This document shows positions 5,869 through 5,893 of a stretch of 5,893 nt of DNA, piece by piece. Below the pieces are notes generated by a model, which worked only from the letters and a program-made list of their open reading frames with translations, did not search any database and was not told the origin of the DNA. Both the position numbers and the translations under genes were made by a program. This stretch comes from an uncultured Ruminococcus sp. Lineage in GTDB: Bacteria > Bacillota > Clostridia > Oscillospirales > Ruminococcaceae. The stretch covers positions 1 to 5,893 of the forward strand of contig CAMWLD010000151.1 of the NCBI GenBank assembly GCA_947175005.1. The letters are read 5' to 3'. Position 1 is the first letter of the stretch. The number at the start of each line of letters is the position of its first letter.

Positions 5869-5893
5869 AATGTATGTTCTTCCTTTCTTGTGC

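Overview
The window reads as chromosomal DNA from a low-to-moderate GC Gram-positive anaerobe of the Clostridia, most likely a gut or rumen Ruminococcus-like Oscillospirales member. This rests on strong AGGAGG-type ribosome binding sites, a lipoprotein-type sugar-binding protein, a two-permease sugar ABC importer without its own ATPase, consensus SigA-type promoter boxes and AT-rich intergenic DNA. The genus is an inference from style, not from a marker gene. All credible genes lie on the minus strand, so transcription runs from high to low coordinates.

Right-hand block (5868 to 2725): a carbohydrate ABC importer in transcription order: lipoprotein solute-binding protein, MalF/UgpA-type permease, MalG/UgpE-type permease. 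The gaps are 23 nt and 1 nt. No ATPase or glycoside hydrolase is present, so the importer probably uses a shared MsmX/UgpC-type ATPase encoded elsewhere. The operon ends in a clear intrinsic terminator (2651-2686). That terminator is the tip of a larger, nested, imperfect palindrome (2588-2728) whose outer arms are tandem copies of a 7-mer; its right edge supplies the stop codon of the MalG-type gene.

Intergenic boundary (2499-2724): besides the palindrome and terminator it holds a near-consensus promoter (TTGACA, 17 bp, extended -10 TGTAAT) driving the left-hand block. A 16-bp near-palindrome directly downstream of the -10 box is a candidate operator.

Left-hand block (2498 to 1): a probable four-gene operon. 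It encodes an ArsP_2-type putative heavy-metal exporter with a cysteine-rich loop, an ArsB/NhaD/SLC13-superfamily (ion transporter superfamily) permease of short length, a 149-residue soluble protein of unknown function, and the first 20 codons of a fourth gene that overlaps the third by 8 nt and runs off the window. The two membrane transporters next to each other suggest metal or oxyanion (or organic anion) efflux, but substrates cannot be read from the sequence.

Most of the window is ordinary. The parts worth a second look are the composite palindrome/terminator, the candidate operator, and the exporter/permease/unknown-protein operon. I see no CRISPR array, rRNA, tRNA, transposase or phage gene.
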